The translations under genes were made by a program, and so were the position numbers. DNA of 47,281 nucleotides from a virus: positions 1 through 47,281 of the IMG/VR virus record IMGVR_UViG_3300043775_003228; one strand, written 5' to 3'. The notes beneath the pieces are model-generated. The model was not told where the DNA came from and searched no databases. It saw only the letters and a list, made by a program, of their open reading frames with translations. This document shows, in pieces, positions 1-10,101 of this stretch (positions within the stretch are counted from its first letter, which is position 1; every line of letters starts with the position of its first letter).

Positions 1-429
1 ATCTAAGTTTCCTTTTTCTTGTTCGTCTAATAAATTATTAATGTAATCAGTAATTTGTTCGATATAATTAAAGTTATTATTAAAGATGTAAAATCCATCC
101 CAATCTAATTCACCCGTTTCTTCATCAACAACTTCCTGACAATCAAACCCCATTAACTTAGCATGTTCAAATGACCATTTTTGTTCGGTAATAATAAAGA
201 CAGGTAAAATACCTTTCTTTTGTGCATCAACGGCAGTTTTTACAAGTGCTGTTGTTTTACCTGTATCGGAGTGACCCAAGAACATATTAAGGTGTCCAAT
301 AGCCGGTCCCGGTAATCCAACCGCATCCAAGAAATCAGGACCTAAGTCAAAAAATCTTTGTGGTTTGTATTTTGCCGATACCGAGAATTTATCTTTAATT
401 GATTTGAAATCGTTTTTCTTAATTGCCAT
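1..429 (-). CDS. uvsX: UvsX/RecA-like recombinase (N-terminal 143 residues, cut by window edge)
   Basis: The gene starts at ATG 429 and runs off the window at base 1. It encodes a RecA-family strand-exchange ATPase of the T4 UvsX type, which forms filaments on ssDNA for recombination-dependent replication and repair. Visible: a hydrophobic strand followed by Walker A GHSDTGKTT at residues 52-60, then a segment starting VFIITEQKW that fits the second RecA-core strand. Walker B and the DNA-binding loops lie outside the window. It is directly downstream of the gp32-like gene, its expected functional partner, and separated from it by a hairpin terminator. RecA versus UvsX cannot be decided from this fragment; the T4-like context favours UvsX. 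Confidence 0.85.
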   Translation of the reverse strand, partial: MAIKKNDFKSIKDKFSVSAKYKPQRFFDLGPDFLDAVGLPGPAIGHLNMFLGHSDTGKTTALVKTAVDAQKKGILPVFIITEQKWSFEHAKLMGFDCQEVVDEETGELDWDGFYIFNNNFNYIEQITDYINNLLDEQEKGNLD

Positions 430-444
430 ATAATAATATTATAA

Positions 445-481
445 AAACTTGGACAAAGTGTCTAACTAAATGTCCAAGTTT
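445..481 (-). terminator. Intrinsic terminator after the ssDNA-binding protein gene
   Basis: An 11-bp perfect inverted repeat (AAACTTGGACA at 445-455 with TGTCCAAGTTT at 471-481) is followed on the minus strand by a T run. It lies between the stop of the gp32-like gene and the ATG of uvsX, so uvsX is read by read-through or from its own promoter. Confidence 0.75.
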
Positions 482-493
482 GATTGTTTTATT

Positions 494-1348
494 TTAGAAA
501 GGTAAATCCTCGTCTGGAAAGTCGTTTGCTTGAGGGTCAACCGGTGCTGAACTTTGAGATTTTCCACCACCAAATGATTCTGTATTTACTGAATCACTTT
601 CGTAAGCATATCCACCTTTTTCTGAATCCCATCTTGGTGTTTCTCCACGAGCAATCGCCTCAAGATATTCAACAGGTTTTTTAGAATAAACATCTAACCA
701 AGTTAATTCGTCAGTAATCCAAGCGTTTGCTTGAGCCGGGTCAGTATGTACCGGACCTTGGTCTTCGTACATAATTGTAGATACTGCAGTATATTCTTTA
801 CCATTTGGAGCCTTTGTTTTATTTAATTCAATGATTAAATCTCTACCGATATTAGCATCAGTAATATCTCCTTTGTTTCTCCAAATTGGAATGATTTTAT
901 CTAAGATACCATCATTTTTGTAGTTGTGTTTAAATCTCCAAAATTTTGGTCCGTCTTCTTCCTTATCTCTATCTATAACTTTTACGATATAGAATTTACG
1001 AGAACGATACTGAGCAGCCAATTGTTTGTCTGATTCTTTTCCGGTTGAGATTAACTCTTCATAAACCTCATTTAAAGGTGAACGTTCGTTATCGTTTTTT
1101 CCCGGGTCATAAAATTTTTGCCATTGTCCTCCTACTTGTATCTCATGATACCAAGCTTCTTTAAATGGTGATGAACCATCGCTTGTAGGTAAGATTCTAA
1201 CTCTTCTTTGTCCAGATTGCTCCTTATCACTTAAGATAAGTGCAAAATATTTTTTCATTCTTTCGTCTTGCGACATTTTCCCTTGGGCCCCTCCCCCTGA
1301 TTGTTTTGAATTTTCGTACTGTGCCAATACGGCGTCTAATGAACTCAT
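494..1348 (-). CDS. 32: gp32-like single-stranded DNA-binding protein
   Basis: A 284-aa protein close to the 301 aa of T4 gp32. The central part (about 30-215) carries the gp32-type pattern: RVRILPTSDG, WYHEI, FYIVKVIDRD and FWRFKHNYK. It would coat ssDNA during replication and recruit recombination and replication proteins. The C-terminus is a flexible Gly/Ser/acidic tail ending DFPDEDLPF. Two oddities are visible. There is no cysteine anywhere, so the Zn-binding module of T4 gp32 is absent. The last residues resemble the acidic, Pro-Phe tip of bacterial SSB rather than T4 gp32. A single gene, terminator behind it, uvsX next downstream. Confidence 0.85.
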   Translation of the reverse strand: MSSLDAVLAQYENSKQSGGGAQGKMSQDERMKKYFALILSDKEQSGQRRVRILPTSDGSSPFKEAWYHEIQVGGQWQKFYDPGKNDNERSPLNEVYEELISTGKESDKQLAAQYRSRKFYIVKVIDRDKEEDGPKFWRFKHNYKNDGILDKIIPIWRNKGDITDANIGRDLIIELNKTKAPNGKEYTAVSTIMYEDQGPVHTDPAQANAWITDELTWLDVYSKKPVEYLEAIARGETPRWDSEKGGYAYESDSVNTESFGGGKSQSSAPVDPQANDFPDEDLPF

Positions 1349-1379
1349 GTGTTATAAAATTAAATTGTTAAATTGTCCT

Positions 1380-1388
1380 TTAAATATA
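1380..1388 (-). promoter_or_regulatory. TATATTTAA element upstream of the ssDNA-binding protein gene
   Basis: Minus-strand TATATTTAA about 32 nt before the ATG at 1348; a member of the window-wide TATATTTAT family described in the findings. Confidence 0.4.
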
Positions 1389-1413
1389 GGTGATAAAACT
1401 TGTGAAGTCAAAT

Positions 1414-1441
1414 AAAAAAAGGTGTCCGTTGAGACACCTTT
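1414..1441 (-). terminator. Intrinsic terminator after the 232-aa gene
   Basis: Stem AAAGGTGTC (1418-1426) pairs with GACACCTTT (1433-1441) around a 6-nt loop, followed on the minus strand by seven Ts. It closes the tail/baseplate transcription unit that ends at 1452. Confidence 0.85.
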
Positions 1442-1451
1442 GAATTTTTTA

Positions 1452-2150
1452 TTATCGTTTGAATGATGTTTTGTATTCATCTTCTTGAGAACCAGGTTGG
1501 AATGAATTTTTAATATCATTCACATTAATATCTTCAACTTCGTCTGAGGTTAAAACATAATCATTTTTTCCTGTTTTCTCCATCTCTTCTTGTTTGTCAT
1601 CGAAGAATTGTGAAAGTTTTTGGTTAAATGGGTATGAATCATAACTTCTCAACTCTAATTTTTCTTGAGGGGTTTTTTCACGATATTTCTCAATCTTATT
1701 TTCAAGTGAGTTTAATTTGTTCATAACATTATCCATCTCACCCAATTTAGCTTCTAAATTAGAAAGTTGGTTAAACAAGTTTTCAAAATACTCTTCTTGT
1801 TTTGTTTCAATATTTTTTTGAGAATTAACCAAATCAGTTATTTCAAGTTCTTCAGATTCTTCACCTTCAGTTCCTGTTTCTTCTGATTGTCCCTCATCGT
1901 CAATTTTTTCAACGTCAGGGTCATTCTCAACATCAATTGGTTGTGGTGCTCCTTCTCCCGGTGCCGGTGGTGGTACTGCCTCAGAAGGTGCAGGTGCCGG
2001 TGGAGTCTCTCCTCCTGCCGCTGGCGGTGGTGTTAAAGCTTCTAACCCTGCTGTTGGGTCTTCGGGTAAATCAGCCTCTTGTTCCATAATATACTTGTTG
2101 ATATTATGATATCTTGCGATTTCTTGTATTAATTTCTTGTCTAAACCCAT
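1452..2150 (-). CDS. Acidic Pro-rich coiled-coil protein, unknown function
   Basis: Not recognised. The 232-aa product has three parts: a short N-terminal helix (1-24), a Pro/Ala/Glu-rich, strongly acidic disordered stretch (about 25-105), and a coiled coil (about 108-165) with heptad-like Leu/Ile spacing (LFNQLSNLEAKL, NKLNSLENKIEKY). The C-terminus is polar. It follows the 74-aa gene by 5 nt and is the last gene before a strong terminator, so it is probably co-transcribed with the baseplate genes. The N-terminal IQE and IME triplets fit the T4 prohead-protease pattern (hydrophobic-x-Glu), so a head-internal or scaffold-like protein is possible, but that is speculation. Confidence 0.5.
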   Translation of the reverse strand: MGLDKKLIQEIARYHNINKYIMEQEADLPEDPTAGLEALTPPPAAGGETPPAPAPSEAVPPPAPGEGAPQPIDVENDPDVEKIDDEGQSEETGTEGEESEELEITDLVNSQKNIETKQEEYFENLFNQLSNLEAKLGEMDNVMNKLNSLENKIEKYREKTPQEKLELRSYDSYPFNQKLSQFFDDKQEEMEKTGKNDYVLTSDEVEDINVNDIKNSFQPGSQEDEYKTSFKR

Positions 2151-2155
2151 TTCGA

Positions 2156-2380
2156 TTATCCGTTTAATAATTGTTTAATTCCTCCTGCCGTCTCAACTCT
2201 AACTTTTCTATTAATAGTTGTTTGGTGTCCGGCTCTTTCAATAAGACCATCTCTTTCTCTGATTGTATAACAATCCCCTGTGTCTAAATCACAAACTTGT
2301 TGTGTTCCGTCACCGTTATCTGTTTGAGAAACTCTAGTCGATTTCCCAAGATAGTTGTCTAATGCTGATTTTATGTTCAT
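2156..2380 (-). CDS. Small protein with C-terminal TAGGIK motif
   Basis: A 74-aa protein of unknown function. It has a short N-terminal helix (1-14), a beta-rich centre with two cysteines in VCDLDTGDC (about 29-37) and the sequence YTIRERDGLIER, and ends in ETAGGIKQLLNG. The TAGGIK element also ends the HAD-fold protein at 18938-19768. It lies between the giant hub gene (33 nt upstream) and the 232-aa gene (5 nt downstream), with an exact TATATTTAT element before its start, so it is probably a real, expressed phage gene. Confidence 0.55.
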   Translation of the reverse strand: MNIKSALDNYLGKSTRVSQTDNGDGTQQVCDLDTGDCYTIRERDGLIERAGHQTTINRKVRVETAGGIKQLLNG

Positions 2381-2395
2381 AAAATTGTTTTTATT

Positions 2396-2404
2396 ATAAA
2401 TATA
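2396..2404 (-). promoter_or_regulatory. TATATTTAT element upstream of the 74-aa gene
   Basis: Exact TATATTTAT on the minus strand, 15 nt before the ATG at 2380, in the 32-nt gap after the hub gene. The flanking CGATATATTTAT is shared with the copy at 35333-35341. Confidence 0.5.
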
Positions 2405-2412
2405 TCGTTATG

Positions 2413-5400
2413 TTATAAAGTGAATGGAGGACTAGTAACCAATTCTTTTATTGCATCACCACCGAACCCTTTTGGATAATATTCCATAACTAATGTAAAC
2501 ACCCCTAAACCATTAACAGTACAAACTTTTGTACCATTTGTACTCTCTCCAGCGATACAACTTGAAGGAACCGGAAATGAATCTCCGGGTTTAAAGAATT
2601 GAGAAGAACCAACCCATTGGAAATTAAATGGTCGATTACCAGTATCAAACTTGAATGAGATGTAACCACCCGCGGGTTTTTTAATGTTAATATAATTAAA
2701 CGCGTTTCCTTGTATATTAGGACTCTCACCAAGAGATATTATTGATAATTGTGATGTAGTTGCCGGTTGTGAATTAGGAGTAAGAGTAGATGGTTTAAAA
2801 TAAAAATTAACACATCTAAGAGCTTTATTAGGGTATTTAACTTTATCAACGGCACTTGAGGTCACACAAAATTCAATTGTAACAACTTGTTTATTTCTAA
2901 TTGGATTTTGGGCAAATTGACTAATAGGTGTATTAATTAACATATCAGCAATTTGGCTATATGTAATTGTAAAAATATTATTATTCACATAATTTGTAAT
3001 ATCTGTTTTTACCGTTCTATTTAAAGTTGTTTTGACTTTATTATTTTCTAATGTCTCATCAAATATTGAAATAGTCATTTCAACTTTAGTGTCAAGTACC
3101 CAAGCCCCAACTTGTGGGTTAACCGAAATTGTTACTTTCTCAGTAACTTTACCACTTACTAAATCTTGACTTGTCGATATTAGTGGTTCCGGCCCATATA
3201 ATTGTTGATTAGAATTTGGTGCGTCTGCTTTAGGAGCATTTACAATTTGATTCTGTGGGTTTTGATATCCTCCCGGTGATGCCGCGGCAGATGCTGGTAA
3301 TGCGGGGTCATAAGTATATTGGTCAATTGTTGTAAATGTACCAAAATCAGTAGTGACAACAATAAACCCTTTCTTAACCACATTATTAGGTAAGAATTTA
3401 GGTGTAATAACTCTCATCGTTGAATCATTAAACACCGTTATACCTGTCATTCCAACCTCAACTCCGTTAACTTTAACCGATTTAACACCATTAAAGTTTC
3501 TACCATTAAGTTGTACAATCGTCCCCGTATTACCTGATAATGGTGAGAATGATGATATAACCGGTGGTGGACAAGATTGACCAGGTAATGGTGGAATCGG
3601 TGAAGGTGTTGGTGTAACACCCGGACTACTACCTTTATTATCGGTTTCATTTATCTGATTTAATAAATCCGCAACAATTTCTTTAGTTGCAACCTCAACC
3701 CCTTTAGACAATGCAGACGTTAAAGCCTTTTCCATTGTCCTTTTTAAAGTTTTATACTCATCGATATTTTTATCGTAATCACTTGGTGAAACATTCTTTT
3801 GAGGGTAGAAACAAACATAATATTTTACCAAACCAATATCTAAAACTCTGTCAATATTATTAATCAACCTATCTCTCATAAAAGTAATATATGTATCGAG
3901 TGTTGAAAAACTTGCCAACGGTAATGAAATATTAGTCGATGGATTTGTTTGAACATTAACACAAGAATAAGGTTTTAAAAATAATGTTGATGTTGCTCCG
4001 TAGTTAATATCTAATGAAACTGATGCCCAATTATTATTCCACCCATTAAATTTACCCGCGTTACTATTACTAATTTTTTCAAATGAACGAGCATAAGAGA
4101 TACAATAAATAATAGTTTGAAGTACCGGTAGATTTGGTATTAACCTCTTAAGAGCCGACGCAAATTCTGCCTCAGTAATACTAGTTTTGGTCGCGTCAAC
4201 CACATTATATCCCGCGTTAAGATATACTGGAAGAACTTTACTACTACAAGTATTTGAAGCTGCTTTAGTTGAATTAGCGTTTTGTTGAATATTTTTACTT
4301 TTATTTGAATCAGTTGATGCCGATAATACATTAATAACATCTTTCTTAATTTTAAGAATTGATTCTAATTTAGTTAATAAGTTCTGATTAACACTTTGAA
4401 TGAAGTTATCTATCGCGGGTAAATCATATACTCCTTGTCTAATCCCTTGAAATGATGTTTGAAATTGACCCGGTTGAATACTATGTTCAACTTGTTGTAT
4501 CATATATGGTCCATTAAACATTGGGACGTGTCTTAAATTAAAATACATGGTTGGTTGTAATAACGCATTTCCTAAACAAACAACATTACATTTATAACTT
4601 CTCTGTTTGTATAGATTATATAAACTTGCATTTTGAGTTGTAACATTTTTTCCTGATGATTGGTCAATCATATTAATTTGAGCATTTATCGATTCTGATG
4701 TTGCGGTCCCATTATCTTGGGAAACACTAAATGAATAGAATATACTCTGATTACGAGTTCCAATATCAACATTAAATCCAACACATTTGTTAGATAAAGC
4801 CCAATCTTTTTTACCCTGTTGATTTTCAATTAATGGATTTTCAGACGCTCTTCTCATTTCAAAACCATCATCTCTAAATCTAAAATTACCTTTTGGTAAA
4901 TCTAAATATTGAGATGGTTTACCTACATAAAAACAAACCATTTTTGAACTCGATTTTCTATAGTCGACATCCAAGAATGTTCCCCACATACTATTAGCAA
5001 ATCCTAATGAACCCTCTGATTTATTTGGAATAACTGTTCCATCAACATCTTGAACATTATAAAAATTAATATAAGCAGGTAAATTCATTACTGTGAAATT
5101 ATTACTAATTAATAATCCACTAATGAAGGTGTAAACACTCATAGCTTGGTTTAACGAATAATCACCATCTTTACCACCAACTCCAAACATCCCTTGTATA
5201 TCAAAGATGTTTAATATGATAGTATCACCAATATTTCTTGATGCCCTATCTAAAAATAACATATCCTCAAATAATGTTTTTGTTTTAAAGTCACCACCCG
5301 CAATCCACTTATCATTAAGAGCTTTGAATACTTCGTAATTTTCAACTTTACTTTGTTCCCCATCAATAGCACTCCTATTTACCCTTTCAGGTAATTGTTG

Positions 5401-8400
5401 TTGGTTTGGTAAATCTCTTCTAACCCCATCTAAAACTAAATTTAAGAAATTGTCTTGTAATACACTTTCATTGTTCAAGTACTGATTAATTTGATTTTGA
5501 AATTGAGCAACCGTAATTGTTGGGTTTTTTAATTTTTGAGTTGCGTACATCTTAATTATTGGTGCCAATAAAACAACATTATCCGTTGTAAATTCAATAT
5601 TATTATTCACAAAGAAATCCGTTATGTATGAACCGGTACTACTATATTCAACATTTCTTATCGTTGAAAATCCAACTTCAGTTTCGAGTGCTATCCACGC
5701 GTTAGGATTTAACCCTTTTGATTGAGAAACCGTTAACGTACCTCCATTTGTTGGAAGAGTATTTTGAATGTAAGGTCTAAATTTAACAGGGTCAACAACT
5801 TTTTGAGTGTTATTATGAGATAAATAAGAATTAAAAAGTCTTCTTTTATAATCAGATGGATTACCATATCTAAATAAAACATCATAATTCATAAAATCTT
5901 TAATACCACCTTGGAATGTATTATATTGATTAGTAATTGTATTATTAAAATATTCGTCTTCCGTCGCACTTGCAGATTTTGCAGGAACTGACATTAACCC
6001 TCTAAATAATGATTGAAAATTTTTAAAATTATTATTATCATCAACGGTTGAGGTATAAAAAGAAGTTGTTTCTTTTATTGTTGAAATATCAGTAATTGGT
6101 TTACAGAAATTTAAAAACTCTTGTTCAAATGAGTCTAAAATTTTCTTCTCAAATACTGAAAGGATTTCTTCAATTTTAGTATACTTATCCTCATTTAATA
6201 ATGACATAGGAGATTGTTCCTCACCATTATTAATAAAGTTTAAATATGAGTCAGGCTGAGGGTATTTAATCTGATTGTTATCAAAATAACCATAATTTGG
6301 TGCAGACCATAGAGTTCTAACCGAACCATTGTATATATTCGGATTAAATGTAAAATCAACTACAGCGTTATTAGTTGTTGTTAAATTTTCAACACAAGCA
6401 ATTTGAGTTTGGTTATAAAAAGTACCAAAAGAAGGTACAACAAAATATTCAACACCTTTAGTATTATTAGTAGGGTCACAATCTATTCCGGTACCAAAAT
6501 CTTTATTTTCTAACAACACTGAATATGTAAATAAATTTAACGTTTTACTATTTCGAGACGCAGTAATATTTGAGTTTTCAAAATTATAAATTTTCATTCC
6601 ATTATTAACACTACTTTGAATCTCGTCATTAGTATAATTGTCATATAACTCAAACCCCTTGTAAAACACGTTAAAGTCATTTACAACTTTAGGATAAAAA
6701 CCAATTTGCATTTTAACATCAGTTGAATTCTCCTGTTGTAATGTAATAGTTGTTGGTACGTTATTTATTTTAAAATCATATGTTTGAGTAACCGAACTTA
6801 AAATAGGACTATAATTGGTAGTATAATCAAAATTCTTCCAAGCACTATCCAAAATATCTGTATTCGATTCTTTATATTTTTTATAACGATGCCAAACAGA
6901 ACCATATTTTAAAATCCAAGCGTATGGTAATTTGTGAATAGCACCAAACTTATTAAAACATGACGCGATATAATCTAAGTCAGTTGTAATATCATTTGAC
7001 AATGATTTATATCTTTCTCTTAGTGATGCTAATGGTAACGAATTCAAAAACAAATAAGCCGATTGAACAAACGGATATGGGTCACTTGTTCTAATATTTT
7101 GTACACCATTTTGAATTGAATTAACAAAATAAGGTGTGTTCAATATTGAAGTTGTAGTTCTAAATGGTAAAGCATTTGTTGGGGTTATGTAATCACAATA
7201 CCCTTCAGTCGCCACAAAAGTTTTTGGTGTTCGAAACTCATAAAAACCATTTAATCCCAATAATGCAAACACAGTAGGATTTTGATTTTGATAAAAAGAA
7301 AAATTTGTTACAGGTCTATTCGTAGTAAAATCATATACGTCTGTGAAATTTGCAATAACTTTTCTTGGTTCAAAAACTTTTAAAGTTTGTTTTGTATTAA
7401 AAACTTCATTTCCAACCGATTTATTACTTGAACTTAAATTGTTTAGACACCAAGTAGGGTCCGTATAAGGTAACGTATCAATAATCAATGGCTCGTTAGA
7501 TGCATTCGATAATAAAGATTGTAACGCGTCTGATTTAGTACTTGATTGTGGTAGTTTACCAATATCATTAGTATTTAAAATACTGTAAGAATTTTCTGTT
7601 AAATTTTTAATATATGGAGTAACAAAAAAATCTCTAATATAATCTTGATAAGCCCTACCGGTTCCTGAATTTGAAATAGTTTTTAAAAACTCCGGATAAT
7701 TTGAGGCCTTTAAATCGTAATTTTTTAATTTTAAACTTAAATATGGAGAACTCACACCAATCCCTTTAACAATATTATTAACCTCAGCCTCAGAATTTAA
7801 TTTAATTAATGAATCAATTTGATTTTGATTAGCTCTAATTAAATTTGAATAATGTGATGTTAAAAATTGTCTTTCCCATATTTCATAAAAGAATTTAACT
7901 TCTTCTTTGTTAACATAAGGTAATCCTTCTGATGGAAACTCAATTGCATTAATATTAATCCTATTCGTATCTCTTTGATTATCTAATGGTGGTGGTGCTG
8001 ACGGCTGGCTAAATTTTTGAGTTAAACCAATCATATATTCTTCCACAAATTCAACCTCAGGCCATTTGTCATATAAATAACCTTGGGTTAAGTCAACAAC
8101 TGATGGGTCCGCAATATATTTTAATTGGAATCTTCCTTTAGTGTCTTCAGGTGTTTCAACAAAAAATAACGGCCATGGATAGACAGGTATCTCAGAATTA
8201 CTTAAACCTTGATTTGATTGTTGTGCCTCTGTTGTAATAACCACTTTTTGTACTGTCTCCGAACTTGGCGCTGACGAAGGATTATCTAATATTGCTTGTT
8301 TTCTAACCGGGTCATATTTTACGTTCCATGCGTTTGTATGAACGTCATCCATTAAACGAATAAACGCTTCAGCCGAAGCCATTACAACTGCAATCATATT

Positions 8401-10101
8401 TCTAACCGTTGGTTTGAATCCAATACCTGTGTCAGTATCTTCAATTTTTCTTAACAATTCAGCTGAAATTGACGCCTCATATTCTGACAATTTTTTATTT
8501 GCCTGTGCCTCTATTAATGATATTTGATTGTCAAATCTCCCATTACCTTCAAATATAAAAAATTTTGTATTAACTATATCAACCGAGGTCTTACCATTGG
8601 TTTCAGTTTTTGCCGCCGCAGGTGTTTTTGTACGATAAATCAATTCTTTAACTTTTTGTTCATCCTCAATGGTTGGTAATACTTTACCTGTTTGTAACCT
8701 AACTGTTTCGTTCCAATTAATAGTCTCATCCGTTGGTGGGGCTATTTCAATCGTTTTTAATAATATTGGATTAGCAATTGGAGATTCTCCATTTTTACCT
8801 AAAGTGGCATTTTCAGACAAAGCATTATTAAATTTTGTTATATAAGATTCCAATAATGTCATCGCATAGTCCTTATCTTCTCGACTCAGTTCCTTAAAGA
8901 AATATATTTTTTGATTCCCATTAGTCACAATAGGTTTTGGATTTAAATATTTATTGAACCATGAGATATTTGAACCTCTAACAGCATCAAAGTATTGTTT
9001 TAGAACTTCTTTATAACTTCTAATATTAGTAAGAGGGGCAACTTTTGCTGGAGGGAAAGATGCCATTATATTATTCTCAAACGTTTGTAATTTAGTCATT
9101 AACTGAAATAAAGTTAATTCCGGTAAATCAGGTGGAATTAATCCTTTGGATTTATATTCACTATAAACCTCAACAATTTTTTGATAACCTTTTTCAGAAA
9201 CAATTTGAGTAACAACCTCATCTTGACTTAAGGCATTATTTTGAGAAGCCTTACCCTCAACTTTAGATTGAGATTCAGCTTGTTTGTTAGATTCTTGAGT
9301 ACCTCCAGGAGTTGTAGATATGTCAAATCTTTGACCATACATATGTGGTACCGCAAGTAAATGTCCCATAGATATTTCATTTAGAACATTAAACTTATAA
9401 CCTTTAAACTTTAAACTAACTTGGTAATTTCCACTAAACGAATTAAATCGAGCATTAAAAGTTTCTAAATTTAACTGATATCTAATGGCCTGACCATAAT
9501 ATCCTTTAAGTGTTAAATAAAATTGTGGATATGGTAAATTAAAAAACGCAGCGTATGGTGAATTATTACCCAATTGAAATAACGCTTTCCCTTGAACGTC
9601 TTCCAATTCCATTGTAACTGAAGGAACAAATGATGAATTAGTGGTAACATTAATCTGTGTAATACCTAATAAACCATTATCGAAAACTTCTTTTAAATTT
9701 GCGGGAGAACTAGTAAAATAAGGGGCATCACCATTTTTTGGGTCATTAACCTTTTCCATCATTTGATTAGCTCCTTTAAATTGGGTTGAATTTTCACCTG
9801 TTAACTCATCGTAGTAACCCACTCCTAAAAACGAATCTTTAGTTGGTTTCAACATATTCATTTTGGCAACAGAAATAGTTCTAATTCTATCTTCAGGACT
9901 ACCCCCTACGGCTAATTTAGTTCTTGGGAGAACTTCCGCTTCCAAATTTGCATACATAACCAAACTCTCATGGTCAACCAATCTTTCTTGAATTTTACCC
10001 TGAGAGTCAATTGTTTTATTTGGGTCAACTACAATAATATTGTTGTAATCAAACTCAACTAAAATATTTCCGCTGTTGTCTGCTTGTAAGTTACCTGCCA
10101 T
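2413..10101 (-). CDS. Giant baseplate hub-type structural protein with IPT/TIG domain
   Basis: A 2562-aa virion protein. Residues about 130-260 (LLGITQINVTTNSSF, NSPYAAFFNLPYPQFYLTL, then GYYGQAIRYQLNLETF) look like a conserved domain of large T4-like structural proteins. Residues about 1848-1892 (LRHVPMFNGPYMIQQVEHSI, then QTSFQGIRQGVYDLP) resemble the last domain of gpD/gp27-type hub proteins. Residues about 2178-2265 form an IPT/TIG Ig-like fold (PPPVISSFSPLSGNTGT, ending QYTY). The remaining C-terminal part is beta-rich. Its start overlaps the end of gp53 by 11 nt, indicating translational coupling. A hub/central baseplate role is inferred from the context; a wedge or tail-spike role is possible. 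It is far longer than any T4 hub protein, so it may combine several functions. Confidence 0.65.
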   Translation of the reverse strand: MAGNLQADNSGNILVEFDYNNIIVVDPNKTIDSQGKIQERLVDHESLVMYANLEAEVLPRTKLAVGGSPEDRIRTISVAKMNMLKPTKDSFLGVGYYDELTGENSTQFKGANQMMEKVNDPKNGDAPYFTSSPANLKEVFDNGLLGITQINVTTNSSFVPSVTMELEDVQGKALFQLGNNSPYAAFFNLPYPQFYLTLKGYYGQAIRYQLNLETFNARFNSFSGNYQVSLKFKGYKFNVLNEISMGHLLAVPHMYGQRFDISTTPGGTQESNKQAESQSKVEGKASQNNALSQDEVVTQIVSEKGYQKIVEVYSEYKSKGLIPPDLPELTLFQLMTKLQTFENNIMASFPPAKVAPLTNIRSYKEVLKQYFDAVRGSNISWFNKYLNPKPIVTNGNQKIYFFKELSREDKDYAMTLLESYITKFNNALSENATLGKNGESPIANPILLKTIEIAPPTDETINWNETVRLQTGKVLPTIEDEQKVKELIYRTKTPAAAKTETNGKTSVDIVNTKFFIFEGNGRFDNQISLIEAQANKKLSEYEASISAELLRKIEDTDTGIGFKPTVRNMIAVVMASAEAFIRLMDDVHTNAWNVKYDPVRKQAILDNPSSAPSSETVQKVVITTEAQQSNQGLSNSEIPVYPWPLFFVETPEDTKGRFQLKYIADPSVVDLTQGYLYDKWPEVEFVEEYMIGLTQKFSQPSAPPPLDNQRDTNRININAIEFPSEGLPYVNKEEVKFFYEIWERQFLTSHYSNLIRANQNQIDSLIKLNSEAEVNNIVKGIGVSSPYLSLKLKNYDLKASNYPEFLKTISNSGTGRAYQDYIRDFFVTPYIKNLTENSYSILNTNDIGKLPQSSTKSDALQSLLSNASNEPLIIDTLPYTDPTWCLNNLSSSNKSVGNEVFNTKQTLKVFEPRKVIANFTDVYDFTTNRPVTNFSFYQNQNPTVFALLGLNGFYEFRTPKTFVATEGYCDYITPTNALPFRTTTSILNTPYFVNSIQNGVQNIRTSDPYPFVQSAYLFLNSLPLASLRERYKSLSNDITTDLDYIASCFNKFGAIHKLPYAWILKYGSVWHRYKKYKESNTDILDSAWKNFDYTTNYSPILSSVTQTYDFKINNVPTTITLQQENSTDVKMQIGFYPKVVNDFNVFYKGFELYDNYTNDEIQSSVNNGMKIYNFENSNITASRNSKTLNLFTYSVLLENKDFGTGIDCDPTNNTKGVEYFVVPSFGTFYNQTQIACVENLTTTNNAVVDFTFNPNIYNGSVRTLWSAPNYGYFDNNQIKYPQPDSYLNFINNGEEQSPMSLLNEDKYTKIEEILSVFEKKILDSFEQEFLNFCKPITDISTIKETTSFYTSTVDDNNNFKNFQSLFRGLMSVPAKSASATEDEYFNNTITNQYNTFQGGIKDFMNYDVLFRYGNPSDYKRRLFNSYLSHNNTQKVVDPVKFRPYIQNTLPTNGGTLTVSQSKGLNPNAWIALETEVGFSTIRNVEYSSTGSYITDFFVNNNIEFTTDNVVLLAPIIKMYATQKLKNPTITVAQFQNQINQYLNNESVLQDNFLNLVLDGVRRDLPNQQQLPERVNRSAIDGEQSKVENYEVFKALNDKWIAGGDFKTKTLFEDMLFLDRASRNIGDTIILNIFDIQGMFGVGGKDGDYSLNQAMSVYTFISGLLISNNFTVMNLPAYINFYNVQDVDGTVIPNKSEGSLGFANSMWGTFLDVDYRKSSSKMVCFYVGKPSQYLDLPKGNFRFRDDGFEMRRASENPLIENQQGKKDWALSNKCVGFNVDIGTRNQSIFYSFSVSQDNGTATSESINAQINMIDQSSGKNVTTQNASLYNLYKQRSYKCNVVCLGNALLQPTMYFNLRHVPMFNGPYMIQQVEHSIQPGQFQTSFQGIRQGVYDLPAIDNFIQSVNQNLLTKLESILKIKKDVINVLSASTDSNKSKNIQQNANSTKAASNTCSSKVLPVYLNAGYNVVDATKTSITEAEFASALKRLIPNLPVLQTIIYCISYARSFEKISNSNAGKFNGWNNNWASVSLDINYGATSTLFLKPYSCVNVQTNPSTNISLPLASFSTLDTYITFMRDRLINNIDRVLDIGLVKYYVCFYPQKNVSPSDYDKNIDEYKTLKRTMEKALTSALSKGVEVATKEIVADLLNQINETDNKGSSPGVTPTPSPIPPLPGQSCPPPVISSFSPLSGNTGTIVQLNGRNFNGVKSVKVNGVEVGMTGITVFNDSTMRVITPKFLPNNVVKKGFIVVTTDFGTFTTIDQYTYDPALPASAAASPGGYQNPQNQIVNAPKADAPNSNQQLYGPEPLISTSQDLVSGKVTEKVTISVNPQVGAWVLDTKVEMTISIFDETLENNKVKTTLNRTVKTDITNYVNNNIFTITYSQIADMLINTPISQFAQNPIRNKQVVTIEFCVTSSAVDKVKYPNKALRCVNFYFKPSTLTPNSQPATTSQLSIISLGESPNIQGNAFNYINIKKPAGGYISFKFDTGNRPFNFQWVGSSQFFKPGDSFPVPSSCIAGESTNGTKVCTVNGLGVFTLVMEYYPKGFGGDAIKELVTSPPFTL

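Noticed and set aside
2413-10101. Several plus- and minus-frame ORFs of 60-80 codons inside the hub gene
   Set aside because: They lie fully within the 2562-aa frame and have no promoter, start context or recognisable sequence.
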